Below the pieces are notes generated by a model. That model ran no database searches. It saw only the letters and a program-made list of their open reading frames with translations, and had not been told where the DNA came from. Both the position numbers and the translations under genes were made by a program. A stretch of DNA of 64,000 nt, from contig LR746264.1 in the NCBI GenBank assembly GCA_902729315.2, positions 498,501-562,500 on the forward strand, read 5' to 3'. The stretch comes from Spirodela intermedia (Eukaryota; Streptophyta; Magnoliopsida; Alismatales; Araceae). Of the stretch, positions 1 through 13,799 are shown in pieces; position 1 is the first letter of the stretch, and each line of letters starts with the position of its first letter.

Positions 1-2
1 TG

Positions 3-104
3 GAAACGGAACTTTCAAAGTGGTCTTCTTTAGGCCTGGAAGACGATGATCTTTTCGAGAAGGAACCCACGCATCATCTGACATCACACACCTGATAATA
101 CCTC
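3..104 (+). other. Possible 3'-terminal coding exon of a gene running in from the left
   Basis: The plus strand reads open from base 3 to a TGA at about 102-104. It encodes about 33 residues, acidic in the middle (LEDDDLFEKEP) and ending HLTSHT. Base composition is higher in GC than the AT-rich DNA that follows at once. This would fit the last codons of a gene whose body lies outside the window. It is too short to assign to a family, and chance openness is a real alternative. Confidence 0.2.
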
Positions 105-119
105 CCCGCTAAAACAACG

Positions 120-3100
120 AGATTAAAATATCTAAAATTGTAAGTTATTCTTAAATTGTTGAAACATGAATTATAACGTAAAATTGGTGAGCATTTTGTT
201 TATCTTTTTAGGCCCCTAAAACCTTTAAATGGACAATAAGCCCATGTTGACAACTAGGATCATACTTTTCTACCATAATCTAGGGTCGGATAGAAAAAAT
301 ATATGGCCGTTTAGCCACATAAATAAAAGAGAAGACTAATTTGTTATTAAAATGATATTAAACGATGTAAATTAAAACACATACTGTTTCATTTCAAGTG
401 AAAACACAATGACCAACTATTAGCCATTATTATAGGCAAATCCAAAGTTAATAGAGACGTATATAATTATTATTAAGATATTTTTTGAATCCATGTGGGT
501 AGCCCTTTAAATAAATTATATATTTAGTTCTTATTAACTAATTTTTAGGCTTTTTTATTTTTCTTGTAGAACATGTTTTCTATCCATCCATCAATGATCA
601 ATCAATCAGTATGGAGAGAGGGAGGGGGATCAATCAATCATAATTGACCAGCCGACAATCAAGTCATCATGTTATTGTAGTGTACCCCCACAAAGCTAAG
701 TGTTAGCATCAAATCTTATTAATATTGAAGATCAACTCTATCGTCCCCATATTAACTCATATAAGAGCATACAACCATGTACTTGATAATGATGGCATAG
801 ATATTTCCGGATTGTTAGTATATAAGAGATATTATGACAGTAAATGTGTTGCTTTTTGCATATTTACTCTCAACTATTGAACATATACGATGATGCACAT
901 GGCTATAAATAGTAATGTGTGTGTGGTTCAATGGTATGGTGGCATATACACAATAATATCATTGGGGCATATTTTTTGATATCCTGTTACATAGATTAGT
1001 TTTGTCAACATCTATTCACTGATATATTGAAGATGTTATGTTAGTGCATACATGTAGGAATCATAGAAATCTATTTAATCATAAATATTGACGTGAATAT
1101 ACTTGTTAGAAAACTATTTTAAGAAAAAGTGATGCAACAAGATTCTAAAAAAAGAATTCAAACAATCAGAATTACTATTAAATTGCCAAGATTAATGCAC
1201 ATATTTTTGACATCATTCTCTTTGGTGTGGTGTGTCAAACAATGATTGTATTGTAAACTACTAGTTGCTAGTAGAGAAGAGCGTAATCATCTAATTTAAA
1301 GTATATAAAGAAAAGAGGGAGAACTACAATGAAATATTTAAAGTACACTTTATTGAAAATTTAATGTAAAAAAGTAATGCTCGACACCATCTAACCCTCA
1401 TGGATTGTTGTAGTTATGAGATTACCCAAGCATAGAGTATTGATTTGAGACATATGGTTCCCAAGATCAATGACAAGACCTTGATATCATGGAGGCATCA
1501 AAGAGGTGGAAAAGACATGTGAAGACATTCCTAACCTATTCTATCACATTTTAGAATGAATAAATAAAGTAGAGAAGCTCACCATAGCTATAGAGAAATA
1601 AGGGTTCAACTTTAATATAATGCTATAATTCAAGATTGGAATAAATATCTCAATACTAATTAGAGTCACTTGTATCAACAAAATAAGAGTTAATAATAAA
1701 TGGCAATAAAGAACATTGAAGGTCTACTACTTCAACTTGTAGTGGTAACAACCCTCTTGACCTGAATTAATCTAAATATTTTTAAACAAGTGAAAGGTAT
1801 TCATTATAAAATTGGTAAAAATTAAAGGTGTAGTTTTTATAAAGCTTTAGTTCTAAATCATTAGGTAACACCAATCAATAATTTTTAACTATTAAACAAG
1901 AAATAGCTATACTAAAGTATTGATGAAATAAAATAATTTTTATATTTAAAATAATATTATATAAGAAATTATGAAAAATAATTATATCAACATTTAAAAA
2001 TCAAAAAGTAGATTTGAACTTAATAGTGCAAATTGATTGAGTTGTGAGAGGTTATTAACTTTTTTTAGTTAGTAGAAAAGAGGCTTCATAACATGTTGGC
2101 TATTTAGAATGCAAGTTTATCTAATAACTTCAAAGTAATGACTAAAGGATCATTGAGTACCCATAGGACAATGAGACAGCAAATAATTCAAATTTTCCCT
2201 CTAAGCAATTGTTGGAATGTAATAGAAATATTTTAGTTCTAGTTAGTAATATCACATCACAAGAAATCAAGAAACTAAATTCCCCTCTATAAGTTAATGT
2301 CAAGGAGAAAATAAAATGTGAAACATCATCAAATAGAATTGTATTGAAGTCAATGAACCTTATTTATGGAGTTACTTTAACTGGAGATAGTGAAAAGTAC
2401 CAATAAATTAAGAAAGGTCTTCTCTGGTGCAGAGAAAAAACTCATGTAACTTTTTTAATATTTCTAAACTAGAACATGGTTTACCTATTAATAGATAAAC
2501 AAACTAGAACAAAGTGTATAATTGATTAACTTTCATCCTTATCAATATTCTCACTTCCAAAAAAATGTGATTGGAATATCTAGTTAAAGAGATATCCATG
2601 GCAAGAACTATCAAATCCTTTAAAAGTACTTTCTTGAGTTTGCTCTTTTAGTCAATAAGAAAAATAGAAGTTAGTGATTTTACATTGATTGTAGAACTCT
2701 AACTAAAGGTATAATATCTCATATCTTTGGCCTGATCTTCATGAGATCTTTTTAGTCTAAATTTTTTCAGTGTTAAGACAAATTAATTCATACATTGTAC
2801 ATCATGTCATCGTCAAATGGATGAACACACAAAAATTCATCAATAATTACCTAAAAACTCACCTCATATTTTTCACTTCTAGTAAACGAAAAACATTTAG
2901 CAACTAATTGGAATAAGTGAAATACTAAAATATATTTTTCTATAGTTCTACTCAAACCACTCATTTCAAAATTTTGAATGGTTGATACCCCCCCCCCCCC
3001 CTTTATTTTAAGGTTTTAAAGATTACCCTTGTCTTCTTTAATAGTGATTTATTATTAATTACAAGTAAGAAATCAATTTCTTAAGATACATAAATAGTAT

Positions 3101-5000
3101 CTTAGTCAAATTCAAAATTAAGTGAAGTCAAAGGTTAACTTGTATTAAAAAAAGATACAATTCTCAACAAGTAAAAGGCACTATTAATGAGATTGTTAGC
3201 TAAAAAATGAAATGAAAAGTTGACTCCAAGATATTTTGAACCTTTAAAATTTATGAAACGATTAGACTTGTTGCTCTCCACCCCAACCTTTCCTCAATAT
3301 ATTTACTTCACCTTAATTTTCATGTTTCATAATTGCAAAGACTTTGACACCAAATAGCCACAATCAACCCTAATTAGGACTGGACAATGAGATTCATTGG
3401 AATGTGTATCCCAAAGAATTGTTACGTGTGTATTCCATCCTTGTAGGAATATAAGTACTCATTCAATGGAACTGATTTTCTTACTTTGAAATATCCAACA
3501 TTTAATGTGAATTTTTCAAAAGTTTACCTCAAAGATAAGTTTGTGAATGTTGGGGAGAGTATTGGTACTACATGAATCATCACTTATTTCAAAAGAAGGA
3601 AAAGGCACCATAGTCAAGAGAAATTAATACTATAAGTGAGGGATAAGTTACTCATTGTAAGGATAATCAAACCGTAAGGAGAGCATTACTAGGGTTCAAT
3701 TAAGGAGAAAATAGGGAAAGAAAAAAGTCATTTGGTGTTTTGCAACAAAGGGAGAACAAATGGCCTTACAAATGTCCCCTTAATATTGTTCTAAGGTTCC
3801 TCCAAGACAATTTATATTCTTTTCATGTTTTCTTTTTATTTTCTTCCTTTGTTTCCCTATTTTTCTTGGCTCTATGAGTTGGTGTTGTATCACTATATCT
3901 TGAAAGTAGGAGTGATTTTCCATTCACAATATAATTTCTAGTTAATTGAGAATTAAATTGGCCAATTTTAAGTTTATAAATATTTAACATACATAATCTT
4001 TTAAAAGATTAGTATGAACTATGAGGTACTTTTTTGACAATAAACAAGTGTCATGAGCCAAATCACACTCTAAATCACATTAGGGAGATTAATTATATGT
4101 ATTTGTTCATGGTTCCAGCATGTGGTATTATTAGAATAGGTAATCATTCATATCACATAGTCTATTTTATCATATATAAAATTATGTTTATTTATAGTTT
4201 TTAATATTACATTTTTTGTGCACATTTGGATACTTGGATTAAATTAGATCTTAACAAAACATCAGAATATATTAACCAACTTGATTTGAGTATTTCTCAA
4301 AAAGATGCATTCACTCCCCTCCCTCTCTTCTCTAAGTACATTTTATTCATCCTCAAGGCCTTCATTCTCTACACATTTCTCTCTAACTGTTAGGAAAATC
4401 AACTTAGCCTTCTAACAAAACACTAAAATCCATTAAAAAAAAATGAAGCCCTACTGATATTTTATTTTAAAAAATAGTATTCACTTGAACATCTCTTTCT
4501 TAATACCTTGCAAGGATTTACAGGGAAAAATAAAGTTGTGAAAAGGGTTTCTAGCACATTTTATCACTAACTATAAATCCTAATTTCTTGGAAGGAATTT
4601 TGCTCATGATTGTCCAAATAAGGATGAAGAAGGTGAACAAATATTTATTTAGTGGTATTTTGACTTGATAATGCAAATGAAGTTTGGATATATTGCAAAG
4701 ACTTATGAATCAAATTGGAATATACGAGAATTAACAATGAACTGGACACTTGACAAGAACCAAAAATACCTAATTGAATGGTTATTTAACTAATCATGGA
4801 TCTGAGCATTGTAGAATATATATAACAACATATTCTTTTATAAATTTAAGCATGCTGCTGTTTTCTCTCATTTTAACCCCAATTTCAATCTTTTCCGAAC
4901 CATCTATAATAGGCACTTCTATTATTTGACTAGATCTTGAATATCACATTAAGTCAAGAGTACTCACCGAAACCATCAGAAATGGTACCGATTCCAAGGT
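120..5000. other. AT-rich gene-free stretch
   Basis: No convincing open reading frame, splice-linked exon set or RNA gene was seen. The DNA is AT-rich with many short A/T runs and one cytosine homopolymer of 14-15 bases near 2988-3002. It looks like old, decayed transposon or intergenic DNA, but no LTR, terminal inverted repeat or polyprotein motif could be recognised. Confidence 0.5.
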
Positions 5001-5262
5001 CTTTCATCACGTAACCACCAATAATGAACTCCCCTAAAGGGAAAGAATCAGAGGAGAGCTGAAGAGGGGGGCAGCCCAGAGGACCAAAATGGCTTGAACC
5101 AGATCAACTGACCCCAACATTCTAAACCCACCAGGCCAGGCCATTTTGGGCCATCTTCCTCCATCTTCTTCCAGTCCACCGGCTTCTTCATCTGCAAACT
5201 GCCGCCACCTGGAAGCAGACAGCAAGACCACGCCCTGCAAAGGGTGCCTGCTAAAGCTCAGC

Positions 5263-8200
5263 CTACACCGCCCAGAATGGCTTCGGCGTGGCTGCAGTTG
5301 TGGCCGTTGAATTGATCCCAGAGGGTTCGACACTGCTGCCAGAGTCACCATCTTCATCTTCATCTTCATCTCCATACTCCATGAGCTTCATCAAGGGATC
5401 TGAAAGGGTAAATATATGCCAATAGAGGTATATATGAGGAGCTTCGAATTGGAAGATCAATGGCCACATCTCCACTAGAGTTGGAATTACCAGGGACAGG
5501 TCCTTTGGTCGGAGCCTTAGGAGACCCATTCATGTGATCATCTCTCAGCGGCCAGAATTTTGGCACCGGTGGCAGCGGCGGCGGTATGGTCTTCAGAGGT
5601 GGGAGTGGCGGCATCCCATTGGATCGAGGCGGGTCTGACATCTTTGGCAGTGGAGAGGAGGTGGAACCACTCCCCACCAGCAAATCATCTGAAGAAACAC
5701 CGTGCTTGAGAGATTCCAACCCCTGTCGTGAGTTTTGAAAAACAATGTTGAATCTCCTTATCCTTTAATAATACCATGAAAATGTTTAAAATGTATAGTA
5801 AATGAGACCATATATTCACAAGGACCTAGAAGATGTGGACTATGCAAAGTCTGAAGGGATACAGAGGGTATAAAGGGGAGATTTGACTAAGAAAATCTTG
5901 AGCCGAAGATTTGTTCCTCATGAACCAATGACAAGCACGAATTGCAAACCTATGATCATTTCCTAATGATTATTCAGCTTAACTAATTATTAAAAGGGCA
6001 TATGACTAAGAAAATATCAATTCCTACGAAATAATTATTAAAGGGGCATTTGACTAGGAGAATATTAAACCTACGTGATTCCCTAACGAATACTAATTAG
6101 TATGAAGAAGTATAAACCCAAGGTAACTTCCCAAGGAATCAGTGAAGAGTGTGAAAGATAATGAAGAGCGATGATAAGGTCTTCAGTGAACTGGCAATGC
6201 CCATTGAGGCGAGGCATCTAAAGCTGAGGAATGAATGTGGACTCTCCAAGGCTGCACCAATAGCAAGCACCACGATCTTGGGAAGACTCCGACTTGAAAA
6301 CCCTGTGAAACATGCAAACCAAGGGACCGAAAGACAGGCCCAGTGCCAGCCTGTCAGCTTCAGAGGTCAGAGAAAATACCTGGAACAATGGTAGAAAAAT
6401 TAGCACTTAAATTAAGAGGATAAGACATCAAACATAATCTTCGAATTCAGTGACAAGATAAGAAAATAATTAATAAGCACAGTGAAATTTATCCTGAGGC
6501 TAACATGAAAAAGTTTGAAATCTAATTATTTCCGACACCAACTAATGATGTGCTGAAGGGTTCATTCACTATTACAGTCTATCAAAGAAAACAAACTTGA
6601 GGATTCTTTAGATTTCAAACCATCAAAATCACCATCCTATAGATGTCAGGCAGCATCTGGAGTGGACAAGAACCGTGGATCCATCGTACATCAGATGGCA
6701 AAATAGTGTTGGAAGCCCACCATGGTCTAGGGAATTTATTGCAGAGAGATCACTTTTTCTTATATCCCCATTAGCGAAATGGAACTTTGATGAATGAAGA
6801 TTTAATCCACTCCCAACCAATATTCACTTCTCACACTAGCACCCATAATTAATAGATGTGATAATTTAAACGATATCTAATGTGGTTGAGCGAATTGTCG
6901 ATTTGGACTGTCAAATGACTGCTTAGCTATCTGAATGTGTCTGCAAAACCTTTGAAATGAATTCCTTCTTTGGAGGGAAAAAGAAGACGATTAACAAAGA
7001 ACCTTAATATTCCAACAAATCGACTATGTTACACAAAGAAGAAAAACCGGTGATGGCAATTACCCTCCATCTCAAGTTCGCTAAGGATGCATATCCTTAG
7101 CCCACTTGCATTTGTCAGCATAGAGCATTAAAAAACTGCCTCAAAGAGGATGTTAGACATACCTGATGTAATCTTGGGGGCCCATTTGAAGCAACTGGCA
7201 ACTCCTGAAACTTCCTCCTTTGTGGGCGTTTATCAGGTTCTGCACCTGAACTCAATGTCGTCTTTAATGATGTGCCAGCAGACATGGTCGCAGGGAGGGG
7301 AGATGTCACCGTAGGAGAGGAAGCAGTGGAAACAGGTGGTCTTCTAAGAGCTAAAGCAACTTGCTGCAACGGTGTGGCTTGGGGATAGATTCCACCGTAC
7401 CCACTATAGTTAGCTCCTCCAAATATTGATGACGGTGAATAGGAAGAGATGTTAGTTTGTTGAGAACCATAATTTGTCACCCCATCATTTAATGAAGTCC
7501 CAGGAAGACAGACTGTGGATGCTGAGGAAACAGGTAATGCACTTGAGAATTTTCCAGCTGTGGCATCAATGGAGGGGCATACTGTGGCAGGAACTGAACT
7601 TCCATTTACGTTTTCTGAACATTCAACACCATCCAACAACTGCCGGGGGGGAGGAACTGCTTTATAAACCTTAGATGGTGGCACCCTGCCAAAAAAAGAA
7701 TAATTAAAGAAATGTGTGGCAGCGACTTATCAAGGCAGCGACACCTATCTTCATTACACATTTCATAACATTCATGCGTCATGCTTCTCTTTTTAAGGAA
7801 CAAAATCACAATATTCTAGTCAAATATCCAAAAAAATATATGGAGGAACGAAAGATACAAAGTAAGAGCAATTCACCAAAGTGGTTATTTTCACTAACCT
7901 TGAGGCACCACATTCTAGAGAAATTGTGTCCAAAAGGTTTTCTGCTAGGATTCTCGCATCTTCAAGACTTTTTTGATTGCTGCTCGAAAGATATAAATGC
8001 AGTGGTTGCTCTGTCTCTGCAATTAGAGAGGAAGGGGACAAACAATTGAGTACATGTGTAAAAAATGATAGATGGCAACTTAACCGTTTTACCTCCAGCA
8101 GTTGGGATTTCAACATTTCCGGAACCTCGTCCCCTTAGCGTGACAGTTGCTCCTGTTTCATTCATGATGTGATTTATATACTGGTCCTGCATGTATAAAT

Positions 8201-10287
8201 CCAAACCACCACCAGCAGAAAAAACAATCTCTCCCAACCATATGGAGATGTCAGGGAGAGCTAGCAGATTAGATCAACAGAAACAATAAAGGGTTTAAGC
8301 TAGTGCATAGATTTGTATAGTGAAGGAGAAAAGAGAACAAAGAAACTTATATAATTCAATCAAGAGCGAAAAAGCCCGAGTTCAGGAGAAGTAAAACATG
8401 ATTTATTTTCATAAGAGAACATACATTTGGTCCCCGGATGCGGGCTGCAATGTTTACTGAAGGATCCACATCAAAACCAAGATATAAGCATCTAGTCAGG
8501 GGTTGAAAAACCTATAATGATCACAATAATATCAATCATTGTGGTCTTCGAATCCAGATTGTCATGTGCCTATAACACAAGATCATTTTACCTGTCCTCC
8601 ATTGTTGAGTGTTGAATATGAGGTTGAGACTAGAGATGAGCTATGGCCTTGCTTCAAAATTTCTTCAACCATAGAAGCTGCTCGATCAACTGCTTTGATT
8701 CGTTCAGCAGTATCTTTTAGCTACACATTGAAGAAGATCCACGAGATTGTAAATTTCTGAAGGGAAGGAATCAAACTTCATGAATAGGTAACGTGTTAAC
8801 AGTAGGATCCATCTTTCCCCCTTTGCAGTTGTCTTATTGACACAATCAAAAACTTGAGAAAACTGATTGATAACCACCTAGAATTTGGTACAAGGTCTAC
8901 AGTCCCAAAATGAGTTTATTTCCACAGCCGAACACTCTGAAAACAAGTTATCATCGCAAGGTAATTGAATTTTGAATGGGGAAAAGAGCTATGCATGCAT
9001 GGCCATGGAACATAGTGGCTATTGAGCAGGGAGGGAATCACAACGTATAATGTACGTATCATTATATAAATGCATGTAAAAAGGTTCCTACCCAAAGAGC
9101 AGTCATTTACAACCATCTTCATGAGGTAAGTTACCCTTCTTTTTTCCATACTCGCTGATATTGAGAAAGTAAATTAACCTAATCTATGGAGATTACCCAT
9201 CATTTAATATCTTTTTTTATTGAAAATTTTCAGAAACATTTAAACTCAAGCATTACCGAGTAAAAGTTTCTTTGATGCGGAGATCATGTGAGAAAAGAAT
9301 AAACGATAAGAAATATGGTGAGCCTTGTCACAACAGAACAGATGGATCATCAGGTAGAACAATGGAATAAAAGAAGATCATGTTTATTTGTCAAGAATTG
9401 CAGTCTTGACAAATGAATAATGATACTGGAAGTTTCGGACGTTACTTACATGAGCCCCTGCAGAAATGTGAAGATACAGAGGTTTTTCATTATCGGGCAA
9501 TGCATTTGGAGGACGATACTTCCCCCTGTGCAATTGAGAGATCAAGAGTGCTATCTTGTAAGAGGCCATAAGGCTGGGACACTCACAGGAAAACACTCAC
9601 CTAGTTATGACGACGGCACCTGTGGATTTTTGAATCTGAAAAACATAGATTTAACAATGGAATTTAATCTAAAAAATTCTAATGCAGCAGATCAATTCTA
9701 AAAAACATTATAACCACTGGATCAACTGCCTCACCTCTTCTTGCATTTGACGTTTTGTAAGTTTGGACCGAACAGAAGCATCTGCATCATTGATGACAAT
9801 TTCACGCGCAATTAACTCATCTTGGATCTTTGGCTGAAATTTGCCCAATGAGGAACAACGTTGCAATAAAAGGAAAAAAATAAATTAATACCTTCAGAAT
9901 GCATTTATTCAACTAGGAAAAAACAGATTAAATTACAATCCTTACACTTTGGAACAAATTAAGGATCAACATTTTGATGAATTGGAGAGAAGTTCCATTG
10001 GAAGATGTAAAACATAAATACATATCTTGAAAACCTCAAGGTGAATTGCACAAAGCATTGAACAAAGAAAGTGTACGATCATTATCATCTGCTGATTCGA
10101 TATTCCGATTACGGTCGCACTTCTGTAGAAAAAAATCTCAGTACAACGCACAACAGGAATATATAGGCACATGATCCAAGATAAGAATAAAATAAGCACC
10201 ATCAAAAGGTGATAATATCTGCAGCGTGTACCCTCTTGCTTTCTGGACCAGCAAGCAACTAAGGCTTCTTGGGTTGTTTGAGAAAGA

Positions 10288-10325
<38 letters not shown>

Positions 10326-12235
10326 GGTCATGTAACTCGGGCCACAAGCTTGACTAGGAGATGGAGACAGTTGAAGGCAATGTAAAGATGGATAAGAATG
10401 TTTCTTCATGACAAATTCTATAATGCTGTCAGTTTTCAGCATCTATGAGCTCTGACAGGGGAGGCTGACTGATGTAGTTTTGAGTAGTTTTTCCGAAGAT
10501 ATTTGACTGAGATAGGAAAACTCAAAAAGTGGGACATGTGAAATGAAACATGGATGATCATATTGTAGCTGTACAGTATAGATACACTTTGTCGTCACAA
10601 CTCAGAATAGTAGTCATTGATCCCTAGGCCAGGCACTTAGGCATAAAGCAACTTTATGAGAGAAAAAACTAAATTTTCCAGACCTTCCATCAATAATTTT
10701 CCTATTTCAATTAGCATCTGAGTACATTTTTTTTCCTGCGTGAGAATTTCTATATCATTTTCACTGCATGTGATTCACTCCATTACTGCAAACCCTTGTT
10801 CCCAGGAGACAGTCCCCGCTGGCACCTGTATTTACTAAAATGAAGGCTGATCCCTAATCTGGAAATCTGATAACTGAAATTAGTTGTTGACAAGTACTTA
10901 TTCAATCCTTCGTTTTACAAGAAAAAATAGAATGCAAATTACACGTATGGGGACATTAATTAAATCAACTAAGTTACGTGTCCTGCCGAAATGGGGGCAC
11001 CTGAACCTAAAAAAGGCCACCCTTCCTCATCAAGCCACTACCCTCACCGGACAGAAATCCTACACTGCCATTATTCAGAGATAATGCACGTTCGAAAACA
11101 GTGCCTCCATTTAGCAAGACAACTCTGACATTAAACATATCAACACCTGCAAGAATATGAGATGAAACGACGAAGTACTCTAAGTTTCATAGATGACCCA
11201 GTGGTTTAATTTGCTCAAAGAGAACTCACAAAGAAGGAAACACATGAGGATATTTGTACTAAAATTCCGAGCTTGCGTGTTTTCATCCGATAACTCACTT
11301 GATTCGTCTTCTGAATCATTGCAGCAGCATTTTGTTGGAATGCAGGTGCGTGATACAACTGGGACGTAGTCGTGCAAACCGCTGCCACAGTACTCATAAG
11401 CAAAGAACTGGAAAGTGTCGTGATACCAATCCCAGTAAGGGGTCCAATATCAAAAGGGAGAGACCCAGGCACTGGTAATCCGACGGAGAACAACGATCCC
11501 GCAGGTTGATCCCACTTTCTCTTTTTTCTGAGACCAAAATGACGACTACAATTACAACACTAGGCTTTCTCTGACCGATGGTCCCAGAAAACTTAACATG
11601 TGAGCCGAAAAATCACAATGACAGAAACTGTAATAATATCACAGACGCAAAGATAATCAACCTAATTACTGGTCGGACTATTAGGACCAGATGAATATTT
11701 CTTCCACGAATTTGGATTTCGATGAATTGCACAAGGGCACGAGACCGTAAAATAAGTACATATCATACTTTCGCGTGTGCTGGGAAGGAGGGAGGAAGGG
11801 AGTGGCTAATCAATGGGCAGCATCTCAAGAATCGGAACATTAGGAAGCAAAAAAAGGCTTCTAGAACGGCCGAAGACACCTAGTACATTTTAATTTTAGC
11901 ATAAATCAATCACCTAACACACGAATAAAAACATTTCAAGATAAATCCGTAAACCCTAGACCATGAAAACTGGCCAACAGCAAGGGCAACCCTCTTCTGA
12001 ACCGAAAACGGGCACAGATGATCACGGCGGTCGCAGAAACAACACCCGACAACAACTCACGAGCGAATCACAGAAATCCTGTGGAATAAAAATCCTGAAA
12101 GACTCGTCAGGATATCCGCGTACACGGAAAGAGGACGGAGACTGGCGGACTGTCTAACCTCTGTCTCACCGACGCCGCTGCCGCCGCCGCCGACCCAGGC
12201 TCCTCTGAGGCCTTCGCGCAGCTCTCCGCGCTCAT
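5263..12235 (-). CDS. RIK: Protein RIK (RS2-interacting KH protein)
   Basis: Nuclear KH-domain RNA-binding protein; in maize and Arabidopsis RIK binds the RS2/AS1 MYB complex that silences KNOX genes (family knowledge). Twelve coding exons were joined by GT-AG sites and phase, in transcript order: 12235-12159, 11527-11299, 9833-9735, 9635-9601, 9525-9450, 8720-8592, 8511-8425, 8186-8093, 8016-7899, 7685-7163, 5722-5491 and 5399-5263. This gives 1836 nt and 611 aa, near the family's usual length. The start is ATG at 12235 (MSAESCAKASEE). Exon 2 opens with the family signature KKRKWDQPAGSLFSVG. Exons 3-6 carry the SF1-like KH region (REIVINDADASVR, STGAVVITRGKYRPPNA). Exons 7-9 carry a second conserved block (AARIRGPN, DQYINHIMNETGATVTLRGRG). 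The C-terminus is proline-rich (PPLPPLKTIPPPLPP, PKFWPLRDDH), then acidic (LMEYGDEDEDEDG), ending KPFWAV. Intron 2 (1.46 kb) holds a (CT)n tract on the sense strand. The 1.44 kb last-but-one intron could hide a small optional exon. Confidence 0.92.
10279..10321. repeat. (GA)n microsatellite in RIK intron 2
   Basis: About 43 bases of nearly pure GA on the plus strand, hence CT on the RIK sense strand. It lies inside the large second intron. Confidence 0.9.
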
Positions 12236-13799
12236 TGCTATACCCTCCCCGATCTCTGCTGCGGCGCCGATGGGGAGAACGCAGGAGGAGATGGCCGCAC
12301 GAAAGTCACAACAGAATCCTCTCCCAGCGGAAGGAAGAAGAAGACGGCGCCACAGTTGTGAATGTAACACCCATCCAAGTTGACTCATCATTCACGCCAC
12401 GTGTCCATCTTGTCATCCACTCTTTCTGTCCGAGTTGGCGGCCCACGTCGGTTGGCTCGACCGGGTTTCCATGGGTTCGCAAAATCAAACCGTTAAGAAT
12501 GATCAAGCCCAGAAACCGTTCCAATTCTGCCCGGTCCACCACGACCTCACTACAGATCCAATCAATAAGCCCTCTCGCTCTCTCTCCCCTCTCTCTCCCC
12601 TCTCTCTCCCTTCCCTCTCTTCCTTCTCTCTCTCCCTTCTCTCTCCCTTCTCTCTCTCCCTCTCTCTCCCTTTCTCCCTTCTCTCTCCCCCTCTCTCTCT
12701 CGTCTCTCTCTCTTAATGGACAGCAGGGCTAGACACGAACAGTTGAACGTGGTGGGGCCCGCATTGACTGCGACAGCAGGAATCGGCAGCGTGGCTAATG
12801 AACAGGGATGATAACTCCTGGGTAATATTTTTTTATTCAAATGAAAAAATAGACAATAAAATATCGAGAACAGATTCGCATTTTGAGAGGATTTAAAAAA
12901 ATGCTGGAAATATATCAGGTCTAAAAATAAATTTTATGGGCTTTACAAGAACGAACCAATTATGGGCCATTTAATGAGACCCTCGGTCTTGGGCTCGATG
13001 GGGGCAAGACCAGGGACAGGCTCAGCCCAGTTGCCCTTGACTTTTTTCGAAACTTGGATTGGGTGGGACTTCTCCGTTGACTATCCGTCAATGAATAGTC
13101 GGGGTTGACTCGGGCTGGGCCTCCTCTCACATGGACGTCATTGATGCTTTTTTTGGGCCGGGGCCTGAGTTGGGTTTTATGAGACTCTTTCTATCTCTCG
13201 GATAGGTTCATACGGAGGCCCGGCCCGGGCCTAGTTTTATGGTCGAGCCGTTGACCATGACGATTCCTCGTTGAATGAGGCTCATTATGAGACATGGGGG
13301 AGGTCCCACCTGTGTGCGGGAAGGTCGTAGTAGGCAGGTGGGGGCCCACAGCGATTATCTAACCCCCTACGCTTCCCTCTAATAATGCTATCGCGGTCAA
13401 CGTCGCCCTAACCTGTTCCACCGGTCCTGCGCGAGGCAGGATGCCTACATCACGAGGAAGAACAGAGGCGATGCGTAGCCATTCACGAGTGTCCATGTCA
13501 TACAAGGACCACGTGGCTTATCTTTATTGGTAGGGAGGCTAAATGTCTCTCCCCTGTTTGGGACCAGGCCAGATGCTCTATCTTCATACCAGGCTCGTCT
13601 CCAGTGGGCGACCAGCTAATCGATCAGAAAACCACTCTACCTTGGAGAGGGGGAGGGCTTAGACAGTAGAGAGTAGACGGAAGTCGGCACCAAACCCACG
13701 AGGGCAGCAGATGAAGAGCTCGGTGTTTTATGAGAAATAATCATTTTCCTTTCCTAAATCAGCGATACGGAGCCGACAGCTTCTCCATCAGCGCCGCGG
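12236..13799. promoter_or_regulatory. Divergent promoter region between RIK and RBOH
   Basis: About 1.56 kb separates the two start codons of oppositely transcribed genes, so it should hold both promoters. A G-box core CACGTG lies at 12398-12403 (about 165 bp upstream of the RIK ATG) and another at 13510-13515 (about 290 bp upstream of the RBOH ATG). A long pyrimidine tract lies at 12572-12715. G-box function is inferred from the motif only. Confidence 0.5.
12572..12715. repeat. About 145-bp CT/CCT polypyrimidine tract upstream of RIK
   Basis: The plus strand is almost wholly pyrimidine, built from CTCTCTCCC and CCCTTCTCTC-like variants rather than a pure dinucleotide. Chance open frames through it give S/L/P repeats in either direction and are not genes. 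It lies about 340-480 bp upstream of the RIK start codon. Confidence 0.9.

Noticed and set aside
6213-6325. Extra RIK exon candidate after an acceptor-like CACAG in the large intron
   Set aside because: In the required phase it runs into a stop without a good donor, and direct joining of 7163 to 5722 keeps frame and expected sequence.
12235-12840. Overlapping open frames through the CT-rich tract on both strands
   Set aside because: Artefacts of a pyrimidine tract: low-complexity S/L/P or R/E proteins in all frames.
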